Positions 24,520-33,118 of a DNA stretch of 41,490 bases are shown one piece after another. Each line of letters opens with the position of its first letter. Position 1 is the first letter of the stretch. Source of the stretch: Mesorhizobium sp. (GTDB lineage Bacteria; Pseudomonadota; Alphaproteobacteria; Rhizobiales; Rhizobiaceae); assembly GCF_005063415.1 (NCBI RefSeq), contig NZ_SUEG01000033.1, forward strand, positions 4,314-45,803. Direction: 5' to 3'. A program made the translations under genes and the position numbers. Under the pieces are notes generated by a model, which saw nothing but the letters and a program-made list of their open reading frames with translations, was not told the DNA's origin and ran no database searches.

Positions 24520-26658
24520 TCAGCCGGATTGCCGGATCGTCGCGCTCGACCTCAGCAGCCGATTGATGTCCGACGCATTTGACGGCACGCCGATCAAATA
24601 GCCTTGAGCCTCGACGCAGCCCTCCTTTTTCAGGAATTCAAACTGCGCTTCGGTCTCGACACCTTCGGCGGTGACGGTGATGCCCAGCTGTGCGCCAAGC
24701 CCGATGATGGTGCGCACGATCGCCGCGGTATCGCGGCTGTCGATATCGCTGATGAAGGAACGATCGATCTTGATCTTGTCGACGGGAAAGCGCCTGAGGT
24801 AGCCCAGCGAGGAATAGCCGGTGCCGAAATCGTCCAGTGCGATGCGGACGCCCAGATCGCGTAGCTGCCTGAGTGTCTTGAGCACCAGATCGCTCTCGTC
24901 CATCAGCACCGTTTCGGTGATTTCCAGTTCAAGCCGGTTGGCCGGCACGCCCGAGAACGCCAGTGCCGAAATGACGCTGCGGGCAAAGGTACCGCTTTTG
25001 ATCTGCACGGCGGAGACATTGACTGCGATGCGCCAAGGCGCCCAGCCTGCCGCGGTCGTGCAGGCTTTTCGCAGCGCCCATTCTCCAAGCGGCACGATCA
25101 GCCCAGTCTCCTCGGCGGCCGGAATAAAGTCGTCCGGCCGCACCAGGCCGCGCACCGGCGAACGCCAGCGCATCAAGGCTTCGGCACCGGCGATTTCGCC
25201 GGAGGCGATATTCATGATCGGCTGGAAATCCAGCTCGAATTCGCGGCGCGACAGCGCTGCCCTGAGATCGATTTCGAGCGCCCGGCGTGCCCGCACCATC
25301 GCGTCCATGGCTGGTTCGAAGAAGCGGTAGAGGTTGCGCCCTTCGCTCTTTGCCCGATAGAGCGCCATATCGGCGTTTTTCAGCAACGTGTCGGCGTCCT
25401 TGCCGTCATTCGGAAACAGCGCGATGCCAAGACTGATGCCGACGCGCATGTCGTGTCTCTTGTCGCGAAACGGCTTTCCGATGATCTCGACGATGCGTTT
25501 GGCCAGCTTTTCCGCGTCGCCCGGGCTTTTGAGATTGAACTGGATGATGACGAATTCGTCGCCGCCGAAGCGGGAGACAACGTCCGTTTCATTGCGCAGG
25601 CACCGTTGCAGCCGTTCGGCCACGCATTTCAGCAGCCAGTCGCCGGCGGGGTGTCCCCAACTATCATTGACTGCCTTGAAGTGGTCGAGGTCGAGCGAGA
25701 ATATCGCCAGCGATCCGTTTGTCGTCTCGCTGAGGGCTTGGTCCAGCCGTTCGCGAAGCATAGAGCGATTGGGCAGGTTGGTCAGTGTGTCGTGGTGCGC
25801 GAGATGGGTCATGCGCTCTTCCACACGCCTGCGCTCGGTGACGTCGTCGAACGTCGCGACCCAGCCGCCGCCGCTCATCGGCCGGCGCGCAACCAGCAGC
25901 GTTCTGCCGTCAGCGAGATGGCGATGCGTTACGTGTGTTTTGCCCGCCCGCAGGCAGGCTTCGATTTGCGAGATTTCGCTGTCGGGGTCGAGTTTTGTAT
26001 AAATGCCGAGTTCCAGCAGCCGCTTGAACGCATCATGGTGACTCATGCCAAGCGGGAAGTCGGCCGGCCTGACATGATAAAGTTCCAGGAAACGTTCGTT
26101 GCGCACGATCAGCTTGCCGTCCGCATCGTACATCAAAAGGCCTTGCGACATGTTGGCAAGAGCCGCGTCGAAACGGCGGTGCTGCTCCTTCAACTCCTGC
26201 TCGGCGCGCCGTTGCTCGGTGATGTCCTCGTAGATCGATACCCAACCGCCTGACGCCAGCGGCCGGTGCGAAATGTTGACGATACGCCCGTCTGCAAGCG
26301 TTTCCTCATAGGTGGAAGGTTTTGCCTGGTCGATATAGGGCTTGCGGATGGCATAGAGTTGCTCAGCGCTTTGCGAGGCGATGCCGATATCCATGCTGTG
26401 CTGGAGGATGTCGAAAAACCGGATGCCGGGCCGCACCACTTCGGCGTCGAGGCGAAAGATGCTGATATAGTTCCTGTTGCAGATGATCATCCGTTCATCG
26501 GCATCGAACATGCACAGGCCATGCGACATGTTCTCGACCGCTGCCGAAAAACGCTCGTTCTGTTCGCGCAGCTCGTCTTCAATAGGTTGCGGCTGACCAA
26601 CGCCTTTGGCCCTCCGTCGGCGGACGGACGAACCAGCCTTGATACCGGCAACGGGCAT
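24520..26658 (-). CDS. PAS-PAS-GGDEF-EAL cyclic-di-GMP signalling protein
   Basis: A 712-residue cytoplasmic protein without membrane segments. Two PAS_7-type sensor domains occupy about 30-150 and 155-275, both with 'MSxGLxMFDADxxxxxxNxxY/F' repeats. The GGDEF domain (about 285-445) has an intact RFGGDEFV motif, so it could be an active diguanylate cyclase. The EAL domain (about 460-700) has GAEALMRW, LELEITETVLMDE, ALDDFGTGYSS, KIDRSF and AEGVET, so the phosphodiesterase site is also intact. The presence of both activities means the net effect cannot be predicted. The PAS domains may sense a redox or small-molecule signal. It is divergent from nothing and downstream of the HD hydrolase gene on the same strand. 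Confidence 0.93.
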   Translation of the reverse strand: MPVAGIKAGSSVRRRRAKGVGQPQPIEDELREQNERFSAAVENMSHGLCMFDADERMIICNRNYISIFRLDAEVVRPGIRFFDILQHSMDIGIASQSAEQLYAIRKPYIDQAKPSTYEETLADGRIVNISHRPLASGGWVSIYEDITEQRRAEQELKEQHRRFDAALANMSQGLLMYDADGKLIVRNERFLELYHVRPADFPLGMSHHDAFKRLLELGIYTKLDPDSEISQIEACLRAGKTHVTHRHLADGRTLLVARRPMSGGGWVATFDDVTERRRVEERMTHLAHHDTLTNLPNRSMLRERLDQALSETTNGSLAIFSLDLDHFKAVNDSWGHPAGDWLLKCVAERLQRCLRNETDVVSRFGGDEFVIIQFNLKSPGDAEKLAKRIVEIIGKPFRDKRHDMRVGISLGIALFPNDGKDADTLLKNADMALYRAKSEGRNLYRFFEPAMDAMVRARRALEIDLRAALSRREFELDFQPIMNIASGEIAGAEALMRWRSPVRGLVRPDDFIPAAEETGLIVPLGEWALRKACTTAAGWAPWRIAVNVSAVQIKSGTFARSVISALAFSGVPANRLELEITETVLMDESDLVLKTLRQLRDLGVRIALDDFGTGYSSLGYLRRFPVDKIKIDRSFISDIDSRDTAAIVRTIIGLGAQLGITVTAEGVETEAQFEFLKKEGCVEAQGYLIGVPSNASDINRLLRSSATIRQSG

Positions 26659-26722
26659 GAGGCAAGCCTATGGACCATGGTTAACCACGGCACTGTTGTC
26701 CCTGCCGGTTAATTTACCGTTT

Positions 26723-27355
26723 TCAGCCGGCTGGAACGGCAGTCTGGCGTCGCGACTTTTCGATCGTCGCAAAGCGTTTGAGAAAGGCATTCTGCGCCCA
26801 AGTCACCGAGCGCGGCGTGACGTCGAAGCGCTCGGCGTTGAAGCCGCGCGGCCTGCCGAAGAACTCCGTCGCCTCTGCCGTCGAAAAACCCGCAAGCAGC
26901 GTTGCTTCGAAATAGGCGGCGATCTGATCCGCTCGCTTGATCTCCTTGCGCAGTCCCGCGTCGAGTTCGGCCGGCAGTGAAAAGCGCAGATGGATGGCGC
27001 GCTGCAGCCTGATCTCGCAATCCCTGTAGCTGCCGCCCATCACGGACTTGAACGGCGAGATCATGTCGCCGATGACATATTCCGGCGCGTCGTGCAGCAG
27101 CGCCGCCAACCGCATATCGGCGTCGGCATCCGGCATCAGCTCACCGACAAGCGTTTCGACCAGCAGTGAATGTTGGGCGACCGAAAAGGCGTGGTCGCCT
27201 CTGGTCTGGCCGTTCCAGCGTGCGACGCGGGCAAGGCCATGGGCAATATCGGAGATCTCGATGTCGAGCGGCGAGGGGTCGAGCAGATCGAGCCGTCGCC
27301 CGGACAGCATACGTTGCCAGGCGCGCGGCGGCGCCCCGGCGCGATCGGCCGCCAT
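26723..27355 (-). CDS. HD-domain hydrolase (YfbR-like)
   Basis: A 210-residue HD-superfamily phosphohydrolase. RRLDLLDPSPLDIEISDIAHGLARVARWNGQT is the family N-terminus. The metal site is visible in FSVAQHSLLV, ALLHDAPEYVIGD and a later conserved Asp (KRADQIAAYFEA). The pattern resembles YfbR 5'-deoxynucleotidases, though the substrate is not proven. The start ATG overlaps by one base the TGA of the YgfZ gene upstream, so the pair is translationally coupled. This pairing may link nucleotide cleaning with iron-sulphur protein maintenance. Confidence 0.87.
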   Translation of the reverse strand: MAADRAGAPPRAWQRMLSGRRLDLLDPSPLDIEISDIAHGLARVARWNGQTRGDHAFSVAQHSLLVETLVGELMPDADADMRLAALLHDAPEYVIGDMISPFKSVMGGSYRDCEIRLQRAIHLRFSLPAELDAGLRKEIKRADQIAAYFEATLLAGFSTAEATEFFGRPRGFNAERFDVTPRSVTWAQNAFLKRFATIEKSRRQTAVPAG

Positions 27356-28215
27356 CAGGCGTCCTCCGCGCCGACGGCTTCCTGCGGAAAGCTGAATTTC
27401 GCCCAGGACGGGATGGCGAGCGACACGGCGACATCGTCAGCCAGGATCGGCAGGCCGGCGTCGAGCGCTGCCTTGACCCGGTCGATGCGGGCAATGGCAA
27501 GGCCTGTCCTGCCGGCGGTCGAGCCAAGCGTGCCGACTGGTCGCCCCTCCACCGTCAACTCTGCGCCCGAAGTGGGCAGGGGGCGTTCGGCCGAGACAAT
27601 CAACACTCGGCGCCTGGCAGTGCCGCGATGCTGCATGCGCGAGACGACCTCCTGGCCGACGTAGCAGCCTTTCTTGAAGCCGACACCGCCGATCTCGTCG
27701 AGCAGTACATCATGCGGAAACGCGTCGCCGAGCTGGTAGTCCGCGCCGCTTTCGGCAATGCCATGGGCGATGCGAAAGGCTTGCCATGCGGCAAGGTCCC
27801 CTCCTTCTGCGGTGCCATCATAGAAGCGCTTGACGATAGCATCGACAAACCGCGCATCGGCAAACGGTGCTGATTCAAATTGCGAGGCAGTTGAATCGCT
27901 TTCCCATAGGACGGTCACAACCGGCTGATCCAGCTTGCCAATTTGGACTTTGGCGCGCAACTTGTAGAGCGTCAGCCGGCGCATGAAGTCATCGGCGGTC
28001 TCAGCACGGCATTCGAGCCGGAAAGCATTTTCGCCGGCGCGCGAGATCAGGAAGTCGAAAAGGATCTTGCCTTGCGGCGTCAGCAGCGCGCCGGGCTTTG
28101 CTTCGCTGCTGCCGAGCGCGTCGAGGTCGGTGGTCAGGATGTTCTGCAAAAAGTGCTCGGCATCCGGCCCAGACACGGAAACGAGTGCGCGATCTCTAAG
28201 CGAGGCAAAGGGCAT
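27355..28215 (-). CDS. ygfZ: Folate-binding YgfZ/GcvT-like protein
   Basis: A 286-residue protein of the YgfZ/IbaG-related aminomethyltransferase-like family, which helps maintain certain iron-sulphur enzymes in a folate-dependent way. The signature KGCYVGQEVVSRMQHRG contains the conserved Cys. The N-terminal FLQNILTTDL and ALLTPQGKILFDF segments are typical. ATG 28215 is preferred over TTG 28242 because it gives the normal family start (PFASLRDRALVSVSG). The downstream HD gene overlaps its stop. It is divergent from the dihydroorotase gene. Confidence 0.92.
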   Translation of the reverse strand: MPFASLRDRALVSVSGPDAEHFLQNILTTDLDALGSSEAKPGALLTPQGKILFDFLISRAGENAFRLECRAETADDFMRRLTLYKLRAKVQIGKLDQPVVTVLWESDSTASQFESAPFADARFVDAIVKRFYDGTAEGGDLAAWQAFRIAHGIAESGADYQLGDAFPHDVLLDEIGGVGFKKGCYVGQEVVSRMQHRGTARRRVLIVSAERPLPTSGAELTVEGRPVGTLGSTAGRTGLAIARIDRVKAALDAGLPILADDVAVSLAIPSWAKFSFPQEAVGAEDA

Positions 28216-28298
28216 GGTGGGAAAACGAGCCTGATCTTGCAAAACTATCGGCCATTACGTAAGCCGCTGGCACTTCCCCCGCAAGAGACCGGATCCGC

Positions 28299-29630
28299 AT
28301 GGCCCCCATCTACGATCTCATCCTGACAGGCGGCATCGTGGTCAACCATGACGGCGAGGGTTTTCGCGACGTTGGCATCAATGGTGGGCGCATCGCTGCC
28401 ATCGGCGACCTCCGCCAGGCGTCGGCGGGCGAGACGATCGACTGCCGCGGGCTGCACATCCTGCCGGGCGTCGTCGACAGTCAGGTGCATTTCCGCGAGC
28501 CGGGACTGGAGCACAAGGAAGATTTGGAGACGGGCTCGCGGGCAGCGGTGCTTGGCGGCGTCACCGCCGTCTTCGAGATGCCGAACACCAATCCGCTGAC
28601 CACCAGTGAGGCAACCCTTGCCGACAAGGTGCGGCGTGCCACCGGCCGCATGCATTGCGACTTTGCCTTCTGGGTCGGCGGGACCCGCGACAATGCAAAA
28701 GACGCTGGCGATCTCGAGCGGCTGCCGGGTGCGGCCGGCATAAAAGTGTTCATGGGCTCGTCCACCGGCGACCTGCTGGTCGAGGACGACGAAGGCGTTG
28801 CCTCGATCCTGAGGAACACACGCCGCCGCGCCGCCTTTCACTCCGAAGACGAGTTCCGGCTGCGCGAGCGGCTTGGCGAGCGCATCGCGGGCGATCCGTC
28901 CTCACATCCGGTGTGGCGCGACGAGATCGCAGCATTGCGCTGCACGGAGCGCCTGGTGCGCATCGCGCGCCAGGTCCGCGCCCGGATCCATGTGCTGCAC
29001 ATCTCGACCGCCGAGGAGATAGGCTTCCTCGAACAGCACAAGGATGTCGCGACCTGCGAGGCGACGCCGCATCATTTGACGCTGAGCGCCGATGATTATG
29101 CGCAGCTCGGTACGTTGATCCAGATGAACCCGCCGGTGCGCGCCACGCGCCATCGCGACGGGGTTTGGCAGGGCATTGCGCAGGGCGTTGTCGACGTGCT
29201 CGGCTCCGACCATGCGCCGCACACGCTGGCCGAGAAGGCAAAACCTTATCCGGCGTCGCCGTCCGGCATGACCGGCGTGCAGACCCTGGTGCCGATCATG
29301 CTGGACCATGTCAACGCCGGCCGACTCACCTTGCAGCGCTTTGTCGACCTGACCAGCCATGGCCCGCAACGCATCTTCGGCATCGCCAGGAAAGGCCGAA
29401 TTGCCGCCGGCTACGACGCCGATCTGACCATCGTCGATCTGAAGCGCCGCGAGACCATCGCCAACGCCCAGCAAGGCTCCAAGGCCGGCTGGACCCCTTA
29501 TGACGGCAGGCAGGTGACCGGCTGGCCGGTCGGCACCATCGTTCGTGGCCGACGCGTGATGTGGGAAGGCGAGATTGCCACGCCAGGCCAAGGCAGGGCG
29601 GTGGAGTTTTCCGAGGCGTTGGCGCGCTAG
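28299..29630 (+). CDS. pyrC: Dihydroorotase-family cyclic amidohydrolase with altered metal motif
   Basis: A 443-residue class I dihydroorotase-type amidohydrolase, expected to interconvert carbamoyl-aspartate and dihydroorotate. The family scaffold is clear: FREPGLEHKEDLETG, EMPNTNPLT, a carboxylated-Lys candidate K149 in IKVFMG, metal His candidates H181 and H234, and catalytic-type D304 in LGSDHAPH. The first metal motif reads DSQVH (60-64) where DxHVH is usual, so the first His is Gln62. Such a Gln form seems to occur in other alphaproteobacteria. It may mean a changed metal site, or a role other than pyrimidine synthesis, such as hydantoin or allantoin hydrolysis. The gene symbol is therefore tentative. 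Confidence 0.85.
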   Translation: MAPIYDLILTGGIVVNHDGEGFRDVGINGGRIAAIGDLRQASAGETIDCRGLHILPGVVDSQVHFREPGLEHKEDLETGSRAAVLGGVTAVFEMPNTNPLTTSEATLADKVRRATGRMHCDFAFWVGGTRDNAKDAGDLERLPGAAGIKVFMGSSTGDLLVEDDEGVASILRNTRRRAAFHSEDEFRLRERLGERIAGDPSSHPVWRDEIAALRCTERLVRIARQVRARIHVLHISTAEEIGFLEQHKDVATCEATPHHLTLSADDYAQLGTLIQMNPPVRATRHRDGVWQGIAQGVVDVLGSDHAPHTLAEKAKPYPASPSGMTGVQTLVPIMLDHVNAGRLTLQRFVDLTSHGPQRIFGIARKGRIAAGYDADLTIVDLKRRETIANAQQGSKAGWTPYDGRQVTGWPVGTIVRGRRVMWEGEIATPGQGRAVEFSEALAR

Positions 29631-29664
29631 GCTCCCTGCGTCGATAAGGGCCAGGCTAGACCAC

Positions 29665-30468
29665 TCAGTCCCCAGCGACGAAGAACGTCCATTGCCCGGT
29701 CGGCGTGATGCCGACTCGGTAGAAGATGTAGGCACCGAACTGCTTCATGTTGTCATAGTCGCTTGCGGTGACGATCTTGAACAACTCGACCCGCTGCCTG
29801 GCATCGAGCTTGTCCAGCGGCAGGGCGAAAAAATACGGCCAGACGTAGAGATCCTGCGGAGTGCCTGCATCGACGTGGACATAGCCGGCATTGAGCACCT
29901 CTTCCAGGATGGCGAGGATTTCCTGGCCTTCCGTGTCGCCCGAAAGGCCTTTCAGGAAGGCGATCGGGTCGCCCTCCATGTCGCCCAGCGACAATTGGGT
30001 CATGATGTCGCCCGTGCCGATCAGCGGCCGCAGTCTTTCGATGTCGCCGCTCTTGCAGGCCTCGACGATCAGATCGTGCATGCGCCTGACCGGTTCCGGC
30101 AACTTGGCAAGGTCGTAGACGACTTCGGGCACAGGCGCGTCCGGATCGACATGCGGATTGGCCATCCCACCATCGTCCGCTGGCCCTTTCGGTTCGGTTT
30201 GCTCTGGCTCGTCGGACGGAGTCGGCTGGCTGGCTGCAGGTGGTGTCGTGCCGAGCGGGCCGGGCATCGGCACGGTACTTCCAGGCGGCGACATGTCGCC
30301 GTCCGGCGGCGGCGTGACCGGCGAAGGCAGGTCTTCGCGCTTGATCTCGCTGAGGGCGTGAGCGGGACTGCTCGCAAGAAACAGTGCAAGGGGAATCGTG
30401 GCGCAGGAAGCAGTAAGCCAAATGCTGAGGACCAGGCCGCGCGGCTTGCCTGATATCGAAAAATTCAC
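29665..30468 (-). CDS. Exported or membrane-anchored conserved hypothetical protein
   Basis: A 267-residue protein that I recognise only as a rhizobial hypothetical type. A long hydrophobic N-terminal segment (about 12-38, ending ASSPAHA) is a likely signal peptide. A Pro-rich, low-complexity linker follows (about 45-100). The C-terminal domain (105-267) contains EPVRRMHDLIVEACKSGDIERLRPL, similar in feel to rhizobial stress proteins, and ends with a well-ordered YIFYRVGITPTGQWTFF segment. GTG 30468 is the start, with GGGAG about 9 bases upstream. The gene is convergent with pyrC, and a perfect dyad lies 37 bases upstream. Confidence 0.8.
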   Translation of the reverse strand: MNFSISGKPRGLVLSIWLTASCATIPLALFLASSPAHALSEIKREDLPSPVTPPPDGDMSPPGSTVPMPGPLGTTPPAASQPTPSDEPEQTEPKGPADDGGMANPHVDPDAPVPEVVYDLAKLPEPVRRMHDLIVEACKSGDIERLRPLIGTGDIMTQLSLGDMEGDPIAFLKGLSGDTEGQEILAILEEVLNAGYVHVDAGTPQDLYVWPYFFALPLDKLDARQRVELFKIVTASDYDNMKQFGAYIFYRVGITPTGQWTFFVAGD

Positions 30469-30504
30469 CGCCTGCTACTCCCTGGTTCCAGCCCATCCAT
30501 GTGC

Positions 30505-30521
30505 CCGGACATGATGTCCGG
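30505..30521. promoter_or_regulatory. Perfect 17-bp dyad, possible operator
   Basis: CCGGACATGATGTCCGG is a perfect palindrome of two 8-base arms around one central base. It lies upstream of the exported protein gene and downstream of the small-protein gene. The one-base loop argues for a DNA site bound by a dimeric regulator and against an RNA hairpin. Confidence 0.55.
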
Positions 30522-30548
30522 CGGCGCGCCGTCGTCAAAGAACCGGGG

Positions 30549-30806
30549 TCAGTGCCGCAGCCTTTCGGGCTCGAAGGCCCCGGCAATCACCTTTTCACGC
30601 ATGCGATCGAGCAGGGCAAGCGCCGAGGTCTCGCCATTGGTGCGCAGCATTTCGCCGAATGCCGTTTCGAGGGCTGCCTCGGCGATGATTTCCGGCTCGA
30701 TCCCGGCCGACAATCCTTCTGCCCAGGCTTCGCTGTGGCTTTCCACGGCGGTCAGGCGCTTTTCTTCCCTGACCAGCGCGTCGATGTCGTTGACGCCATG
30801 TTCCAT
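30549..30806 (-). CDS. Small conserved hypothetical protein
   Basis: An 85-residue acidic, helical protein with no recognised domain (MEHGVNDIDALVREEKRLTA, then a second helix EPEIIAEAALETAFGEML and a third ALALLDRMREKVIAG). ATG 30806 is chosen because AAAGGGTGG lies about 8 bases upstream; a GTG four codons earlier overlaps that site. It has the look of a rhizobial-specific small protein. It may share a transcript with the exported protein downstream. Confidence 0.72.
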   Translation of the reverse strand: MEHGVNDIDALVREEKRLTAVESHSEAWAEGLSAGIEPEIIAEAALETAFGEMLRTNGETSALALLDRMREKVIAGAFEPERLRH

Positions 30807-31180
30807 TGCGATGTCCACCCTTTCAAGCGGTGATCCGTTGGATAGGGATCAAGCTTGAGTTGTCCCTTTTACACGCAGGCGCAGTAAGTATTTGTAAATG
30901 CGACATTTTTTTGGTCGTTTTCTACAAATTCCGTCGCGTCCAGCAAACCTGCGTCCGATCCGTTTCAAACTTAGCCGATTAGGCCGGCCAAGGGGACGGA
31001 AACCTTCAGTTTGAGTTAATTTCACATTCGCGCGCTAACGTTTCGTTAACATAGTTGCAAAAGTGCAACATCAGGTTTGCACCAAGGCCTCACTCGAGGC
31101 AAGCGGAGAAGTGTCGAACGCGTCCGCCACCCACAGCGCCGGCGCTTGATGCCGGTTTGCCGGAACGGCAGCTGCCGCCG
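30807..31180. other. AT-richer intergenic region upstream of the small-protein gene
   Basis: About 370 bases without a supported gene. It is notably AT-rich for this genome (T- and A-runs near 30880-30930) and holds a CtrA-like box at 31035-31050. An AGTTGCAAAAGTGCAAC dyad also sits at 31053-31069. It should contain the promoter of the leftward small-protein gene. Confidence 0.55.
31035..31050. promoter_or_regulatory. CtrA-like binding box
   Basis: CTAACGTTTCGTTAAC fits TTAA-N7-TTAAC, the consensus of the alphaproteobacterial cell-cycle regulator CtrA, with one mismatch in the first half-site. It lies about 230 bases upstream of the leftward small-protein gene. A regulated gene is not certain. 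Confidence 0.45.
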
Positions 31181-31558
31181 TCAGTTTCCGTAGCGAGAGG
31201 CTATGTCGCGAGACAGTGTCTCGCCTTCCTTCATGTAGCGGCTGATGGCTTCCGTCGCCGAGGCGGTGCATTGGGTATAAGTGCCGCCGAAAGACCGGTA
31301 GCCGCGGTTGAAGCTGGCGATGAAGCGGGCGCGCCGCTCCGGGTTCGGATTTTCCGATGCGATCAGTTTTTCCATCTCGGCTCGCCACCGGTCGCCTTTC
31401 TCGCCACACAGATTACGCAGGAAATGCAGAGAACCGAGCACTTCCGCCAGCCGCATCAGCCCAGGCTCGAATGGCGCTTCGGCGGCGATTGCCGGACGCA
31501 CGCCGAAACTCACACTGATGGCGAGGCAGGCGGCGAGAAACGAGGACGTGCGGCTCAT
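31181..31558 (-). CDS. TIGR02301 family periplasmic protein
   Basis: A 125-residue exported protein with a signal peptide (SRTSSFLAACLAISVSFG, cleavage near AIAAEA). The mature part has RLAEVLGSLHFLRNLCGE, ARFIASFNRGYRSFGGTYTQCT and a C-terminal basic helix, characteristic of the alphaproteobacterial TIGR02301 family. Two mature cysteines could form a disulphide. Its function is unknown. It follows the NUDIX gene on the same strand, 48 bases away, a common pairing in Rhizobiales. Confidence 0.88.
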   Translation of the reverse strand: MSRTSSFLAACLAISVSFGVRPAIAAEAPFEPGLMRLAEVLGSLHFLRNLCGEKGDRWRAEMEKLIASENPNPERRARFIASFNRGYRSFGGTYTQCTASATEAISRYMKEGETLSRDIASRYGN

Positions 31559-31606
31559 GAGGCTTTGTGCTGAAACAATTTGTCGCCTGCAAGGCGATTC
31601 TCTGGC

Positions 31607-32032
31607 TCAGGTCTCGCCATCCTTGTTGGGGCCGAGTAGATCGTCGGCAATTTCAAACACTGCATCGGCGAGCGGCATCGCTGTCATTTCGGCCAGCGTA
31701 TAGAAAGCCGCGGTTTCGGCGTCGTCGCTGGCCACCGCCTCGCCGCCGGCATAATCGGCGCCAAACACCGTCAGCCAGTAGTCGACCGGATGCCCGTCGC
31801 CGCTGCCGTCGATGCGGATTTCCCGCAGCGGCCGGTAGCTGCGCGCCTGCAATCCGGTCTCTTCCAGCAATTCGCGCCGTGCTGCCTGTTCCAGCGTCTC
31901 GCCGGCTTCGACCTTGCCGCCGGGAAAGGCATGGAGGCCTTGCGAGGGCGGCCTGGCCCGCTTGACCAGCAGCACCGTGTTCTCGCGCACGACGCAGACC
32001 GAGACTGCCGGAATGATCTTGCGTGCTTCCAT
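31607..32032 (-). CDS. NUDIX hydrolase
   Basis: A 141-residue pyrophosphohydrolase. The Nudix box is complete ([19 protein letters not shown] followed by EETGL) and supplies the metal-binding glutamates. Upstream [20 protein letters not shown] and HAFPG are typical of the MutT/ADP-ribose branch. The substrate could be an oxidised nucleotide or a nucleotide sugar. GGAG lies before the ATG. It is divergent from the SRAP gene across about 120 bases. Confidence 0.9.
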   Translation of the reverse strand: MEARKIIPAVSVCVVRENTVLLVKRARPPSQGLHAFPGGKVEAGETLEQAARRELLEETGLQARSYRPLREIRIDGSGDGHPVDYWLTVFGADYAGGEAVASDDAETAAFYTLAEMTAMPLADAVFEIADDLLGPNKDGET

Positions 32033-32155
32033 GGGCTCCGGATCGCTCGATTGGCATAGCCCGTTGTGGACCGGCCGTCGGCGAACAGCTTTAGCGGTTG
32101 CGAAAGGCGGGTTCCATGGCCACTTTCACATGCCACCAATTCGAGAGCTGAATTC

Positions 32156-32917
32156 ATGTGCGGACGCTTTGCCTTGACAGCCACTCCGGACCAGACCGCC
32201 GCCTTTCTCGGCCTGGCGGAACTTGAGGAGTTTCCGGCCCGCTACAACATCGCGCCGACGCAGCCGGTGCTGATGGCGCTCGCCGGATTCCCACAGGCGC
32301 CGGGCTCGAACCTGCCCGACCGCCGCCCGATGCTGGTGCGCTGGGGCCTGATCCCGGCCTGGGTCAAGGATACGCGTAACTTCCCGCTGCTGTTCAACGC
32401 GCGTTCTGAGGGGGCTTCGGAAAAGGCGTCGTTTCGCGCTGCCATGCGCCATCGCCGCGCCCTGGTACCGGCTTCGGGATTCTACGAATGGCACCAAACC
32501 GGTGGCAGAAGAGGGCAGCCCTATTGGGTGCGGCCAAGGCATGGCCGGCTTGTCGCCTTCGCCGGGCTGATTGAGACCTATGCCGAGCCGGGCGGCTCGG
32601 AAATGGACACCGGCGCCATTCTGACCGCCCATGCCAATGCCGATACTGCCCATATCCACGACCGCATGCCGGTGGTGATCCATCCCGAGGATTTCGCGCG
32701 CTGGCTGGATTGCCGCACGCTCGAGCCGCGCGATGTGGCCGACCTGCTGAGACCCGCCCAGCCCGATTTCTTCGAAGCGATCCCGGTTTCCGACCTCGTC
32801 AACAACGTCGCCAATACCGGGCCGGAGATTCAGGAGAAGGGCGTCGTCAAGCCTGAGCCCGAGAAGGTCAAGCGCCAGAAGTCCGGCGCGAACGACAGTC
32901 AGATGAATTTATTTTAG
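32156..32917 (+). CDS. yedK: SOS response-associated peptidase (SRAP/YedK, HMCES family)
   Basis: A 253-residue SRAP-domain protein that forms a covalent link with abasic sites in single-stranded DNA and protects them. Cys2 (MCGRFALT), which makes the crosslink, is present. So are RYNIAPTQPV with its Asn, ALVPASGFYEWH with its Glu, and HDRMPVVI with its His. ATG 32156 is used because Cys2 must follow the initiator Met; the frame extends upstream. The C-terminal 30 residues are a basic tail (EKVKRQKSG). It is divergent from the NUDIX gene. Confidence 0.94.
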   Translation: MCGRFALTATPDQTAAFLGLAELEEFPARYNIAPTQPVLMALAGFPQAPGSNLPDRRPMLVRWGLIPAWVKDTRNFPLLFNARSEGASEKASFRAAMRHRRALVPASGFYEWHQTGGRRGQPYWVRPRHGRLVAFAGLIETYAEPGGSEMDTGAILTAHANADTAHIHDRMPVVIHPEDFARWLDCRTLEPRDVADLLRPAQPDFFEAIPVSDLVNNVANTGPEIQEKGVVKPEPEKVKRQKSGANDSQMNLF

Positions 32918-32968
32918 CAAAAGCTACTATTACTGCCGTGAGCGCCTCAATCTTTCCCGACGACATTC

Positions 32969-33118
32969 TCAGGCAGCGCGCGGCGAAACGATCTTCTGCG
33001 CCGGCTTCTTCTTCTTCGCGGTGTGCAGAAGAGCTGCGACGATTGCTGCCGGGCCGATCGCCCGGTAGTGGCTGGCGAGCGCCGGTTGCTTGGCGCGATT
33101 GGATTCTTGCTTAGGCAT
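32969..33118 (-). CDS. Small basic protein of 49 residues
   Basis: A short gene starting MPKQESNRAKQPALASHYRA, with the second half reading IGPAAIVAALLHTAKKKKPA and a short basic end. A strong AGGGAAGAG lies just upstream of the ATG, and the Ala-rich helix with a Lys cluster looks like a real product. The pattern LASHYRAIG...AALL resembles a conserved rhizobial small protein, as far as memory serves. It lies between SRAP and cysS on the opposite strand. Function is unknown; a nucleic-acid-binding or ribosome-associated role is only a guess. Confidence 0.62.
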   Translation of the reverse strand: MPKQESNRAKQPALASHYRAIGPAAIVAALLHTAKKKKPAQKIVSPRAA

